64,000 nucleotides of DNA, from positions 1-64,000 of the forward strand of contig JANXVZ010000031.1 in assembly GCA_025351405.1 (NCBI GenBank), read 5' to 3'. Source of the stretch: Sphingomonadales bacterium. GTDB taxonomy: Bacteria > Pseudomonadota > Alphaproteobacteria > Sphingomonadales > Sphingomonadaceae. This document shows, in pieces, positions 19,303 to 28,147 of the stretch. Each line of letters begins with the position of its first letter. Positions within the stretch are counted from its first letter, which is position 1. The notes beneath the pieces were generated by a model. That model saw only the letters and a program-made list of their open reading frames with translations. It made no database searches and was not told the DNA's origin. A program made the translations under genes and the position numbers.

Positions 19303-19445
19303 ACACGACAATCCGACGGGCGGGCGTGGATTGCGCCATGAAGGTCGAAACCCGACAATGGGGTGGAGGGGGTCACGCCCTGCCCGGCAGAGGCTCTCGG
19401 CGGCTCAGCATTGATATTTTGCACCAAATGGGTTAAGTGCGATCC

Positions 19446-20321
19446 ATGAGCACCCTCCCCGCCTGCACCCCCGTCCCTGTTCGCACGCGCACCGATGGCT
19501 GGACGCCGGCGCGGCAGTGGGAGTTCTTGCAGGCGCTGGGGGATACCGCCTCGGTGGCCGAGGCGGCGCGGCGGGTGGGAATGTCCGAACGGTCGGCGCA
19601 TCGCCTTCGCCGGCATCCGGAGGCGGAGGATTTTCGCGCCGCCTGGGATGCGGCGCTGGCGCGGGTGTGGAGCCGGGTCGAGCAGGTGGCGCTCGACCGG
19701 GTGGTGAATGGCGATGTCGAGGTGATCGAGCGCGACGGCGTGGTGGTCGCGACGCGGCGGCGGCCATGTTCCGACCGGTTGATGATCCACATGTTGCAGC
19801 AACAGGTGCGCCGGCTGGAATTGCAGGCGCAGGCCGATGCGGCGGCGCATGAACGGGCGGCGTTGGCGGCGCATTTTGCCCATAAACCGTCGCCGCCGCC
19901 CCTGGACGCGGCGGCGGCGACGGCAGCGGCGACAGCGGCGGCGGCAATAGCGGCGGAAACCGCGGCGCTGCGCGCTTCGCACAACCGCATGCAGGGGCTG
20001 GTCGATCGTACCGGCTGGGCCGGCGAGGCGGAAGACAGTTGCCGCGGTCCTGATCTTGACGGCGCGGTGCCGGTGCTGCCGATGCCGGAAAAGCGGCTGG
20101 AGCCGGCGAATGGCCGCATGGTGATGACAGTGCGCGGCGGTCGAGTCCGCGATGTTGCGCGCGATGGGGCGCGCGATGGGGCAGATCGGGCCAATCGAAA
20201 GGTCAGGAAAACACCGCCTGGGGCTGACCTTTCGATTTCGGCGGCGGTCGAAGCGATGATGGTTTCGGTGGGCGGCGGGGCCGGGACTGCGGGGCACCGG
20301 GCGTCTTTGCGACGATTGTGA
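19446..20321 (+). CDS. HTH-containing hypothetical protein
   Basis: 291 residues. An N-terminal helix-turn-helix (ASVAEAARRVGMSERSAHRL) resembles the DNA-binding end of phage terminase small subunits and related regulators. The middle is Ala-rich and low-complexity; the C-terminal part reads through a 14-bp-stem palindrome (20193-20237) that recurs elsewhere in the window, so the last 40 or so residues may be repeat-derived. The start is ATG 19446 (GTG 19437 is possible). No phage genes are nearby, and I assign no function. Confidence 0.62.
   Translation: MSTLPACTPVPVRTRTDGWTPARQWEFLQALGDTASVAEAARRVGMSERSAHRLRRHPEAEDFRAAWDAALARVWSRVEQVALDRVVNGDVEVIERDGVVVATRRRPCSDRLMIHMLQQQVRRLELQAQADAAAHERAALAAHFAHKPSPPPLDAAAATAAATAAAAIAAETAALRASHNRMQGLVDRTGWAGEAEDSCRGPDLDGAVPVLPMPEKRLEPANGRMVMTVRGGRVRDVARDGARDGADRANRKVRKTPPGADLSISAAVEAMMVSVGGGAGTAGHRASLRRL
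20193..20237. repeat. Palindromic element, copy 1 (inside a reading frame)
   Basis: AATCGAAAGGTCAG and CTGACCTTTCGATT form a perfect 14-bp stem around a 17-nt loop ending CCTGGGG. A related copy with the loop end CTTGGGG lies at 58734-58776 downstream of zapE. Here it lies inside the 3' part of the HTH gene. Confidence 0.82.
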
Positions 20322-20425
20322 TGCGGTAGCCGGGCAGCGGCAGGGGGCGGGTTGGCGGCGGGCTGGCGGCGATAGGGCGCGATTGCGGCTGGTGACTTGC
20401 GCGGGCGTTGGCGCTAGGGCGGGGT

Positions 20426-21013
20426 ATGTCCTCCGCCGCCGCCGATCCGTTCGCCCGTTTTGCCCTGTGGTTCGCCGATGCGGCGGCCGCGGAGCCGAGC
20501 GACCCCAACGCCTTTGCGCTGGCGACGGCGACCCCCGATGCGCGGCCGGCGGTGCGGATCGTGCTGTGCAAGTTCTGGGATGCGCGGGGATTTGTATTCT
20601 ACACCAACCTCGATAGCCGCAAGGGTATCGAGCTGGCGGCCAACCCCAATGTTCACATGGACTTCCACTGGAAATCGTTGAAGCGCCAGGTGCGTATCGA
20701 CGGGGTGGCGGCGCTGGTGCCGGATGCGGAGGCGGACGCTTATTTCGCCGGCAGGCCGCGCGAATCGCAGCTCGGCGCCTGGGCATCGGACCAATCGAGG
20801 CCGCTGCCCGACCGCGCGACCTTCGAGACGCGGCTGGCGGCGGTGCGGGCACGCTTTGAAGGGCAGGATGTGCCGCGGCCGCCGCGCTGGTCCGGCTGGC
20901 GGGTGGTGCCGAGCGCCATCGAATTCTGGCAGGACCGCGACAACCGCCTGCACGAACGCGAACTTTATGTGCGTGACGGCGAAGGCTGGACGACGGGGAT
21001 GCTGTACCCGTGA
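20426..21013 (+). CDS. pdxH: Pyridoxamine 5'-phosphate oxidase
   Basis: FMN enzyme that makes pyridoxal 5'-phosphate. 195 residues from ATG 20426. Recognisable parts: [20 protein letters not shown], the FMN-binding [31 protein letters not shown], the [15 protein letters not shown] motif, and the C-terminal [15 protein letters not shown]. The downstream transporter overlaps its stop (GTGA), so the two are coupled. Confidence 0.95.
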   Translation: MSSAAADPFARFALWFADAAAAEPSDPNAFALATATPDARPAVRIVLCKFWDARGFVFYTNLDSRKGIELAANPNVHMDFHWKSLKRQVRIDGVAALVPDAEADAYFAGRPRESQLGAWASDQSRPLPDRATFETRLAAVRARFEGQDVPRPPRWSGWRVVPSAIEFWQDRDNRLHERELYVRDGEGWTTGMLYP

Positions 21014-21933
21014 GCGGTGGCCATTCGCCCGAGCGAGCCGCGCTGACCCGGTCTGCGGCGCTGGCGTCATCGGCGATGGCGGTAACGCTGCTGGGGCTGA
21101 AGACCTGGGCGGCATGGGCAACGTCATCGGTGTCGATGCTGGGGTCGCTGGCGGATACGGCGCTGGACCTGCTGGCATCGCTGCTGACGCTGTACGCCGT
21201 GTACCTGGCGTCGCAGCCGGCGGATTCGGACCATCGCTTCGGCCATGGCAAGGCAGAGGCGATTGCGGCGTTGATGCAGACGCTGCTCATCCTCGGCTCG
21301 GCGGTGGCGATATTGTGGCAGGCGATCCAGGCCTTCGGTGGCCACCGCAAACTGGCGGCGCCGGAAATCGGCATCGGCGTGTCGTTGGTGGGGGTGGGGC
21401 TGACCATGCTGCTGGTGGCGTGGCAGAAGCACGTGGTGCGCAAGACCGGATCGATCGCCATCAACACCGACAGCCTGCATTACCAGACCGACATCGCGCT
21501 CAATCTCAGCGTCATCGCGGCGGTGGGGCTTGAAGTCTATGCCGGGCTGCACGGTGCCGACGCGGTAATGGGCGTGCTGATCGCCGGGTGGATCGGCTAC
21601 AACGCCGTGCAGGCCGCTCGCCATGCGCTCGACATGCTGATGGACCGCGAATGGCCCGACGAGAAGCGCACACGGCTGATCGACCTGGCGCGGACGGTGC
21701 CGGGAGTGGAAGGCGTGCACGATCTCAGGACGCGATCGAGCGGGGTCACCGATTTCATCCAGTTCCACATCTGGCTGCCACCCGAGATGCCGGTATCCGA
21801 TGCCCATGCCATCGTCGATGCGGTGGAGCACCGCCTGCACGATGCCTTTCCGGGTGCCGAAATCATGATCCATGTCGATCCGTTGGGACATTATGACAAG
21901 CACTCGCAGACCGCCGCGGCGCTGGACGCCTGA
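21010..21933 (+). CDS. Cation diffusion facilitator family transporter
   Basis: 307 residues, six-helix CDF proton antiporter for divalent metals (FieF/YiiP-like). The transport site is visible in TM2 ([13 protein letters not shown]) and TM5 (HYQTDIALN), and the [14 protein letters not shown] motif follows TM2-3. A cytoplasmic C-terminal domain with several His residues follows. The GTG start overlaps the pdxH stop by 4 bases. Metal (Zn, Fe, Cd) is not decidable from the sequence. Confidence 0.92.
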   Translation: MSGGHSPERAALTRSAALASSAMAVTLLGLKTWAAWATSSVSMLGSLADTALDLLASLLTLYAVYLASQPADSDHRFGHGKAEAIAALMQTLLILGSAVAILWQAIQAFGGHRKLAAPEIGIGVSLVGVGLTMLLVAWQKHVVRKTGSIAINTDSLHYQTDIALNLSVIAAVGLEVYAGLHGADAVMGVLIAGWIGYNAVQAARHALDMLMDREWPDEKRTRLIDLARTVPGVEGVHDLRTRSSGVTDFIQFHIWLPPEMPVSDAHAIVDAVEHRLHDAFPGAEIMIHVDPLGHYDKHSQTAAALDA

Positions 21934-21942
21934 AGGATCAAC

Positions 21943-22773
21943 ATGCGCATAGCCTTCACCCAGATCGACGCGTTCGCCGACGCCGCCTTCACCGGCAACC
22001 CTGCCGCGGTGATGCCGTTGACAGCCTGGTTGCCCGATAAGGTGCTGCAGGCCATCGCGCAGGAAAACAACCTGGCGGAGACGGCGTTCATCGTGCCCTG
22101 CCCCGACCCGGAAACGGCGGATTTCGACCTGCGCTGGTTCACGCCGGCGCTGGAGGTGGCACTGTGTGGCCATGCGACGCTGGCGAGCGGTCACCTCATC
22201 CTCGCGTCGGCGCCCGACCTGCCGGCGGTGCGTTTTTCAACCCGCAAGGCCGGCGTGCTCACCGTCGTGCGCGGGCCGGATGGCTATTTGATGTCGTTGC
22301 CGGCCTGGGCGGCGGACGAGGCGGTCACCGGCGCCAAGGCGACCGCGATTGCCACGGCGCTGGGGGCGGAGCCGCGGGAGATCTGGTCGCGCAGCAACGG
22401 CTATGTGGTGGCGGTATTCGCCTCGGCCGCCGAGGTCCGCGCCCTGCGACCGGATTATCGCGCCATCGTCGCGCTCGATCCCGGTTCCGACATGCTGATG
22501 ATTGCGACGGCACCCGGCGACGGCGACGCGAGCAGCGCCGACGTCATCAGCCGCGCCTTTGCGCCGGAAGCCGGCATCGACGAGGATTCGGTCACCGGGT
22601 CGGCGCATTGCGTGATAGCGCCCTATTGGTCGAAACGGCTCGGTCGCGCGAATTTCAGTGCCTACCAGGCATCGGCGCGCGGTGGCCATGTCGGCTGCGC
22701 GGTGATCGGCGACCGCGTCATGCTGACCGGAAGGGCGCGCACGGTCATCGAGGGGCAGTTCATCCTTGCCTAG
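21943..22773 (+). CDS. PhzF-family isomerase
   Basis: 276 residues of the diaminopimelate-epimerase-like PhzF fold: DAFADAAFTGNPAAV, the catalytic Glu in NNLAETAFI, RWFTPALEVALCGHAT, and EDSVTGSAHC. The physiological substrate of most PhzF proteins is unknown; nothing here points to phenazine synthesis. It overlaps dapF, a structural relative, which starts within its last codons. Confidence 0.9.
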   Translation: MRIAFTQIDAFADAAFTGNPAAVMPLTAWLPDKVLQAIAQENNLAETAFIVPCPDPETADFDLRWFTPALEVALCGHATLASGHLILASAPDLPAVRFSTRKAGVLTVVRGPDGYLMSLPAWAADEAVTGAKATAIATALGAEPREIWSRSNGYVVAVFASAAEVRALRPDYRAIVALDPGSDMLMIATAPGDGDASSADVISRAFAPEAGIDEDSVTGSAHCVIAPYWSKRLGRANFSAYQASARGGHVGCAVIGDRVMLTGRARTVIEGQFILA

Positions 22774-23587
22774 GGCGTTTTTCAAGATGCACGGCCTCGG
22801 CAACGATTTCGTCGTGTTCGATGCGCGCGAAGCGCCGCTGGCGATGACCGAAGCACTGGCGCGCGCCATTGCCGATCGCCACACCGGCATCGGCTGCGAT
22901 CAGCTCGTCCTCATCGAACCGGGGACGCTGCCGAACGCGGTGCGCGCGCGCTTCTGGAATCACGACGGCGGCGAGGTCGGCGCCTGTGGCAACGGCAGCC
23001 GCGCTGTCGCGACGCTGGTCGGTGGCAATACCATCATCGAGACCGACGGTGGCAGGCTGCAGGCAACGGCGGACGGCGCCGGCGCGACGGTGGACATGGG
23101 CCTGCCGCGCTTCGAATGGGATGCGGTGCCGCTTGCCTACCCGATGGATACTCTTGCGCTGCCGCTGGCGTGGCAGGATTCCGGGGACAGCCTCGAATCC
23201 CCCGGTGCGGTCAGCGTCGGCAATCCCCATGCGGTGTTCTTCGTGGCCGATCCCTACGCCATCGACCTTGCCGCACTCGGCCCGCAGATTGAAAATGACC
23301 CCGTCTTTCCGCAGCGCGTCAATGTCGGCGTCGCGGCGCTGGCATCGCGCGAGCACATCATCCTGCGGGTCTGGGAACGCGGCGCCGGGCTGACGCGCGC
23401 CTGCGGGACCGGCGCGGTCGCGGCCGTCGCGGTGGCGCAGCGGCGCGGGCTGGCCGATGCGCGCGTCACCGTCACCCTGCCCGGCGGCGACCTTGTCGTT
23501 AGCCGTGATGCGCATGGCCATCTGCTGATGGCCGGCCCCGCCACCATCGCCTTCACCGGCACGATCGACCTGGAGCAATATCGATGA
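22766..23587 (+). CDS. dapF: Diaminopimelate epimerase
   Basis: Converts LL-DAP to meso-DAP for peptidoglycan and lysine. The two catalytic cysteines are in EVGACGNGSRA and TRACGTGAVA. Family proteins begin with FxKMHGLGNDF, so I take TTG 22766 (inside the phzF-like stop) as start; ATG 22787 would remove the conserved first strand. 273 residues. ftsY starts 4 bases inside its end (ATGA). Confidence 0.95.
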   Translation: MPRAFFKMHGLGNDFVVFDAREAPLAMTEALARAIADRHTGIGCDQLVLIEPGTLPNAVRARFWNHDGGEVGACGNGSRAVATLVGGNTIIETDGGRLQATADGAGATVDMGLPRFEWDAVPLAYPMDTLALPLAWQDSGDSLESPGAVSVGNPHAVFFVADPYAIDLAALGPQIENDPVFPQRVNVGVAALASREHIILRVWERGAGLTRACGTGAVAAVAVAQRRGLADARVTVTLPGGDLVVSRDAHGHLLMAGPATIAFTGTIDLEQYR

Positions 23588-24498
23588 GCTGGTTCGACCG
23601 GCTGAAGAGCGGCCTGACCCGTTCCACGGCAAAGCTGGGCGACAGCCTGGCCGGCCTCGCCACCGGCAACCTGCCGCTCGACGCGGCACGCCTCGATGCC
23701 ATCGAGGAAGCGCTGATCGCCGCCGATCTTGGCCCCGCTGTTGCTGGTCGCATCCGGGCCCGGCTGGCGGATGCCAAATTCGCCAAGGGCATCGACGACG
23801 CCGGGTTGCGTGACGCGGTCGCCGCCGAGGTGACCGCCGTCCTCGCGCCGGTGGCAAAGCCGCTGTCGGTGACGGCCTTTCCGCGCCCGCACGTCATCCT
23901 GGTCGTCGGCGTCAACGGATCGGGCAAGACCACCACGATCGCGAAGCTGGCGCGCCGCTTTACCGAGGCCGACTATACCGTGATGCTCGCCGCCGGGGAC
24001 ACGTTCCGCGCCGCCGCCATCGCGCAATTGAAGATCTGGGCCGACCGGATCGGCGTGCCGGTGATCAGCGGCGAGCAAGGTGCCGATGCCGCGGGCCTGG
24101 CGTTCGAGGCGCTGAAGGCGGCGCGCGAGGCCGGTACCGATGTGCTCATCATCGATACCGCCGGCCGGTTGCAGAACAAGGCAGGATTGATGGACGAGCT
24201 CGCCAAGATGCGCCGCGTCATCCAGAAGCTCAGCCCCGCCGCGCCGCACGATACGGTGCTGGTGCTGGACGCCACCACGGGCCAGAACGCGCTCAACCAG
24301 ATCGAGGTGTTTCGTGACGTCGCCCGCATCACCGGCCTGGTGATGACCAAGCTCGACGGCTCTGCCCGCGGTGGTGTCCTGGTGGCGGCGGCCGAACGCT
24401 TCCACCTGCCGATCCACGCGGTGGGGGTCGGCGAAGGCATGGATGACCTGCGCCCCTTCGAGGCCGGGGAGTTCGGGCGGGCGCTGGTCGGCGGTTAG
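23584..24498 (+). CDS. ftsY: Signal recognition particle receptor FtsY
   Basis: SRP-receptor GTPase that docks ribosome-SRP complexes at the membrane. 304 residues, a short form that lacks the long acidic A domain of E. coli. NG domain motifs: GVNGSGKTTTIAKLA (G1), DTAGRLQNKAGLMDEL (G3) and TKLDGSARGG (G4). It precedes its partner ffh by about 140 bp. Confidence 0.97.
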   Translation: MSWFDRLKSGLTRSTAKLGDSLAGLATGNLPLDAARLDAIEEALIAADLGPAVAGRIRARLADAKFAKGIDDAGLRDAVAAEVTAVLAPVAKPLSVTAFPRPHVILVVGVNGSGKTTTIAKLARRFTEADYTVMLAAGDTFRAAAIAQLKIWADRIGVPVISGEQGADAAGLAFEALKAAREAGTDVLIIDTAGRLQNKAGLMDELAKMRRVIQKLSPAAPHDTVLVLDATTGQNALNQIEVFRDVARITGLVMTKLDGSARGGVLVAAAERFHLPIHAVGVGEGMDDLRPFEAGEFGRALVGG

Positions 24499-24512
24499 CC
24501 GGGCCCGCGCCC

Positions 24513-24541
24513 TTGACCCGCTGTAACAACCCGCCTATGCG
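24513..24541 (+). promoter_or_regulatory. Candidate promoter for the ffh-rpsP operon
   Basis: TTGACC, 17 bases, TATGCG in the ftsY-ffh gap. A GCCGGCG/CGCCGGC hairpin lies between it and the ffh start (about 24590-24612), within the leader. Confidence 0.45.
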
Positions 24542-24638
24542 CTGCGACGTTCCCAAACGGGGAGCGCGCGTCCACGGATGCACGTCGGCCGGCGAGTTTC
24601 GCCCGCCGGCGTAATTTCGTTTGGAGAGGTTTGAGAGT

Positions 24639-26054
24639 TTGTTCGACAGTTTATCCGATCGTCTTGGCAGCGTTTTCGAACGGTTGCGCGGCCGTGGCGC
24701 GCTGACCGAACTCGACGTGCGTGCTGCCATGCGCGAGGTGCGGATCGCCCTGCTCGAAGCCGATGTGGCGCTGTCTGTCGTCAAGCAATTCATTGAAGAC
24801 GTGACCGAACGCGCCATCGGGGCGGAAGTCACCCGGTCGGTGACGCCGGGCCAGCAGGTCGTCAAGATCGTCAACGATGCGCTAGTCGAGCTGCTCGGCG
24901 GCGAGGCGGAAGGCCTCAACATCGATGTGACGCCGCCCGCCGTCATCATGATGGTCGGTCTGCAAGGCAGCGGCAAGACGACGACGACCGCCAAGCTGGC
25001 CAAGCTGCTGACCGAAAAGCACGCCAAGAAGGTGATGATGGCGTCGCTCGACGTCGCCCGCCCCGCGGCGCAGGAACAATTGCGCGTCCTCGGCGAACAG
25101 GTCGGCGTTGCCACCCTGCCGATTATCGCCGGGCAGCAACCCGTGGCGATCGCCGAACGCGCTCGCCAGGCGGCGCGCCTGCAGGGCTTCGACGTCGTGC
25201 TGCTCGATACCGCGGGACGTTTGAACGTCGACGTGGCGCTGATGGCGGAAATGGCGGCGATCGCCACGGCGACCACGCCGAACGAAATCCTCCTCGTCGT
25301 CGATGCGTTGACCGGGCAGGATGCCGTCAACGTCGCCACCGCCTTCAAGGCCGAAGTTGCGCTGACCGGGGTCGTGCTGACCCGGATGGACGGCGATGCC
25401 CGCGGCGGCGCGGCGCTGTCGATGCGCGCCGTCACCGAACGGCCGATCAAGTTCGCCGGCACCGGCGAGAAACTCGATGCACTCGAAGCCTTTGACCCGC
25501 AGCGCGTTGCCGGCCGCATCCTCGGCATGGGGGACATCGTCGGGCTCGTCGAGCGTGCTGCCGCCAATATCGAACAGGCCGATGCCGAAAAACTGGCCGC
25601 CAAGCTCGCCAAGGGCCAGTTCGATATGGACGACCTGCGCGGGCAACTGCGCCAGATGAAGGCGATGGGCGGCCTTGGCGCGCTTGCGGGCATGATCCCC
25701 GGCATGGGCGCCGCCAAGAAGGCCATGGAAAACGGCGCCATCGACGACAAGGTGCTGGGGCGCATGGAGGCTGTCATCTGCTCGATGACACTGAAGGAGC
25801 GCGCCAAGCCGGAGATTTTGACCGCCAAGCGCAAGATCCGCATCGCCAAGGGTGCCGGCACCACGGTGCAGGAGGTCAACAAGGTCATCAAGATGCAGAT
25901 GGACATGGCCACGGCGATGAAAAAGCTGCGCAAGCTGGGCGGCATGAAGGGCATGGCATCGATGATGGCCAAGATGGGCGCAGGCGGCGCCGGCGGCCTC
26001 GCCGGCATGCTCGGTGGCGGGATGCCGCCAGGATTCGACAAGTTCAAACGTTAA
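24639..26054 (+). CDS. ffh: Signal recognition particle protein Ffh (SRP54)
   Basis: GTPase and signal-sequence-binding subunit of SRP. I take TTG 24639 as start: family proteins begin MFDSLSDRL, and GGAGAGG ends 9 bases upstream. NG domain: GLQGSGKTTTTAKLAKLL, DTAGRLN, TRMDGDARGG. The C-terminal M domain is Met-rich (GGMKGMASMMAKMGAGG, MLGGGMPPG). 471 residues. rpsP follows after 24 bp. Confidence 0.96.
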   Translation: MFDSLSDRLGSVFERLRGRGALTELDVRAAMREVRIALLEADVALSVVKQFIEDVTERAIGAEVTRSVTPGQQVVKIVNDALVELLGGEAEGLNIDVTPPAVIMMVGLQGSGKTTTTAKLAKLLTEKHAKKVMMASLDVARPAAQEQLRVLGEQVGVATLPIIAGQQPVAIAERARQAARLQGFDVVLLDTAGRLNVDVALMAEMAAIATATTPNEILLVVDALTGQDAVNVATAFKAEVALTGVVLTRMDGDARGGAALSMRAVTERPIKFAGTGEKLDALEAFDPQRVAGRILGMGDIVGLVERAAANIEQADAEKLAAKLAKGQFDMDDLRGQLRQMKAMGGLGALAGMIPGMGAAKKAMENGAIDDKVLGRMEAVICSMTLKERAKPEILTAKRKIRIAKGAGTTVQEVNKVIKMQMDMATAMKKLRKLGGMKGMASMMAKMGAGGAGGLAGMLGGGMPPGFDKFKR

Positions 26055-26078
26055 CAGTTCAACCAAGGAAGACAGACA

Positions 26079-26627
26079 ATGGCACTGGCAATTCGCCTCG
26101 CACGTGGCGGCATGAAGAAGCGTCCCTATTATCGCATCGTCGTGACGGATTCGCGCAACGCCCGCGACGGCAAGTTCTTGGAGAAGATCGGCACCTACAA
26201 CCCGCTGCTTCCCAAGGATTCGGCCGAGCGCGTCAAGCTCGATACCGATCGTGCCGCGCATTGGCTCAGCGTCGGCGCCCAGCCTTCGGACCGTGTTGCG
26301 CGCTTTCTCGATGCAGCCGGCGTTCGCACCCGCGAAGCCCGCGTCAACCTGAAGAAGGGTGAGCCGGGCGAAAAGGCCAAGGAACGCGCCCAGGTCAATG
26401 CCGACCGCGCCGCCGAAGCCGAGGCCGCCGCCGCACAGGCGATCGTCGACGCACGCGAAGCCGCCGAAGCCGCGGCTGCCGCTGCCGCCGAAGCAGCCGC
26501 AGCCCCAGCGGTCGAAGCGGCCCCGGCAGAAGAAGCTGTCGCCGAGGAAGCGCCTGCTGATTCCGCTCCGGATGCAGTGGTCGAGGAAGCCGCGCCCGAA
26601 GCCGGCACCGAACAGACCCCGGCCTGA
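26079..26627 (+). CDS. rpsP: 30S ribosomal protein S16 with Ala/Glu-rich extension
   Basis: The first 85 or so residues are the S16 core ([35 protein letters not shown]). The remaining half is a low-complexity Ala/Glu/Pro tail ([20 protein letters not shown] onward), bringing the protein to 182 residues against about 80-90 in E. coli. Extended S16 proteins are known in alphaproteobacteria. Start of the rpsP-rimM-trmD-rplS group; AAGGAAG precedes the ATG. Confidence 0.95.
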   Translation: MALAIRLARGGMKKRPYYRIVVTDSRNARDGKFLEKIGTYNPLLPKDSAERVKLDTDRAAHWLSVGAQPSDRVARFLDAAGVRTREARVNLKKGEPGEKAKERAQVNADRAAEAEAAAAQAIVDAREAAEAAAAAAAEAAAAPAVEAAPAEEAVAEEAPADSAPDAVVEEAAPEAGTEQTPA

Positions 26628-26671
26628 ACCGGTCCGCCGCCCCGGTGAACCCGGAGCGGTGATCCTGCATC

Positions 26672-27154
26672 GTGACCAAGCCCGTCACCCTTGCCGCCAT
26701 CATCGGTGCCCATGGCATCACCGGGGAAGTGCGGCTGAAGCTGTTCGCGCAGTCGCTCGACAGCCTGAAGGCGCACACGGCATTCATTGCCGATGGCCGC
26801 ACGCTGACCTTGAAGACGCTGCGTCCCGACAAGGTCGGCGCCGTCGCGCGCTTTGCCGAAATCAGCGACCGCAACGCCGCCGAGGCACTGCGCGGCACGC
26901 TGCTGGCGGTCCCCCGCGACAGCCTGCCGCCGCTTGCCGAGGGCGAATTCTACATCGCCGACCTGCTCGGAGCGGCGTGCGTCGATACCGCCGGCACGGC
27001 GCTCGGCACTGTCGGCGCTGTCGAAAACTACGGCGCCACCGACATCATCGAGGTCATCCGCCCCGATGGCCGCACCTTCATGGTGCCGATCACCCCCGAA
27101 GCCGTGCCGCGGCTCGGCCCGCCGGTGGTGATTGACGCTGCGTACACGGAATAG
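26672..27154 (+). CDS. rimM: Ribosome maturation factor RimM
   Basis: Assists 30S head assembly by binding S19. 160 residues from a GTG start. N-terminal LAAIIGAHGITGEVRLKLF and a C-terminal PRC-barrel (EFYIADLLGAACVDTAG, VPITPEAVPRLGP) are standard. Its TAG stop overlaps the first bases of a palindromic operator of the following toxin-antitoxin pair. Confidence 0.95.
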   Translation: MTKPVTLAAIIGAHGITGEVRLKLFAQSLDSLKAHTAFIADGRTLTLKTLRPDKVGAVARFAEISDRNAAEALRGTLLAVPRDSLPPLAEGEFYIADLLGAACVDTAGTALGTVGAVENYGATDIIEVIRPDGRTFMVPITPEAVPRLGPPVVIDAAYTE

Positions 27155-27174
27155 TATATACGTAATGTGTATAC
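27154..27174. promoter_or_regulatory. Inverted-repeat operator of the vapBC module
   Basis: GTATATAC-GTAAT-GTGTATAC: two 8-bp half-sites (7 of 8 symmetric) with a 5-bp spacer. It begins in the rimM stop codon and ends 10 bp before the antitoxin ATG. AbrB-type antitoxins bind such palindromes. Confidence 0.65.
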
Positions 27175-27184
27175 GGAGGCGGTG

Positions 27185-27457
27185 ATGGCGACGACCAAGG
27201 TGTTCAAATCCGGCAATTCGACAGCGGTGCGCCTGCCGGCGTCGTTTGGCGCCGTGCCCGGCACGCCGGTCGAAGTTCGCGAAGAACAGGGCAAATGGAT
27301 CATCGAACCGGCGTCGAAGGGTCCGGGCAAGATCAATCTCACAGGCATCTGGGGATCGTGCCCCGACATTCAGCCGATCACCGACCGGTCGTTCGATGAA
27401 CGACCATCGGAACAAGCCGAGCACGAGCGTCGCCAGCGGATCGACGCGGGTGGCTGA
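27185..27457 (+). CDS. vapB: AbrB/MazE-type (VapB) antitoxin
   Basis: 90 residues with the swapped-hairpin AbrB start TKVFKSGNSTAVRLPASFG and VEVREEQGKWIIEP; the C-terminal part (SFDERPSEQAEHERR) would wrap the toxin. GGAGG precedes the ATG at 27185. Its stop overlaps the toxin gene. Inserted between rimM and trmD. Confidence 0.88.
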   Translation: MATTKVFKSGNSTAVRLPASFGAVPGTPVEVREEQGKWIIEPASKGPGKINLTGIWGSCPDIQPITDRSFDERPSEQAEHERRQRIDAGG

Positions 27458-27830
27458 GCCACGGTTTATGCTCGACTCCAATGTCGGTATCTACATTCTC
27501 AAGGGCACTGCGCCGCCAGTCTTGTTGGCTCGCCTGGAGGATACCGACAGCGGTGCGATCGTCACATCTTCCATCTGCCTCGGCGAGATGCTGGTGAAGA
27601 TTACGGCGGCGGAAGCGCCTATGCTCGACATCCTGTTGCGCCAGATCGAGGTCTTGCCTTTCGACGAAGCTGCCGCACGCATTTATGGCACCCTGCCGTT
27701 CAAGCGGCGCAGCTTCGACCGGTTGATTGCAGCGCATGCGCTTGCGCTAGGCCTCACGCTCATCACAGCGAACGAGGCGGATTTTGCCGATGTGCCGGGG
27801 CTGAAGGTCGAAAATTGGATGGCGGCTTGA
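27450..27830 (+). CDS. vapC: VapC-type PIN-domain toxin
   Basis: 126 residues from GTG 27450 (8-base overlap with vapB). PIN acidic residues are in place: Asp9 in [12 protein letters not shown], Glu in [12 protein letters not shown], Asp in [12 protein letters not shown], and the [14 protein letters not shown] segment. Predicted tRNA- or rRNA-cleaving ribonuclease. It sits inside a ribosome/tRNA-modification operon. Confidence 0.9.
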   Translation: MAEPRFMLDSNVGIYILKGTAPPVLLARLEDTDSGAIVTSSICLGEMLVKITAAEAPMLDILLRQIEVLPFDEAAARIYGTLPFKRRSFDRLIAAHALALGLTLITANEADFADVPGLKVENWMAA

Positions 27831-28147
27831 GCGACACGGTCGCCGTTGTGTGCGGCATATTGCTGGCGCTCACGAGTTCCATAGCGTTGGCCTCCTCGTT
27901 GGCCGACGCCCGGCCGGCGTGGTCATCGAGACGAGTGAGCGCCATCGCGGCTGCACCGCTGCCTGCCGTGCTGGCATTGCCGTGCCTTTGGTTGTTCGCG
28001 GATGCCCTGATGTCTTCAAAGACGGAATGCGGTGTCGACGCGTGCGGCATGGCCGCGATGGTCGCCGTCTTCGGCATGATTGCCGCCGCGGCGTGTTGTC
28101 TCGTTGGCATGGTAGCGGCCGTTCTGATCGTGCGGTGGAAACGATGA
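27827..28147 (+). CDS. Small membrane protein between vapC and trmD
   Basis: About 106 residues with three hydrophobic stretches ([55 protein letters not shown]). The start is probably TTG 27827, overlapping the vapC stop (TTGA); TTG 27815 is an alternative. Its stop overlaps the trmD ATG (ATGA). The tight overlaps on both sides favour a real gene. No family recognised. Confidence 0.55.
   Translation: MSDTVAVVCGILLALTSSIALASSLADARPAWSSRRVSAIAAAPLPAVLALPCLWLFADALMSSKTECGVDACGMAAMVAVFGMIAAAACCLVGMVAAVLIVRWKR

Larger units (their letters stand above)
18947..19445. other. Intergenic stretch rich in inverted repeats, no gene seen
   Basis: Between the retron and the HTH gene. It holds ACCTC-type hairpins near 19014-19035, a GAGGGGCCG/CGGCCCCTC pair spanning about 19038-19100, the long inverted repeat at 19197-19266 and a 16-bp direct repeat at 19265-19302. 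Open frames here are shadows. Confidence 0.6.

Noticed and set aside
19284-21467. 727-residue minus-strand frame over the HTH gene and pdxH
   Set aside because: Arg/Pro/Ser-rich shadow overlapping pdxH, which is certain.
21943-22773. PhzF homologue as a sign of phenazine synthesis
   Set aside because: No other phz genes; PhzF-like proteins are common without phenazine production.
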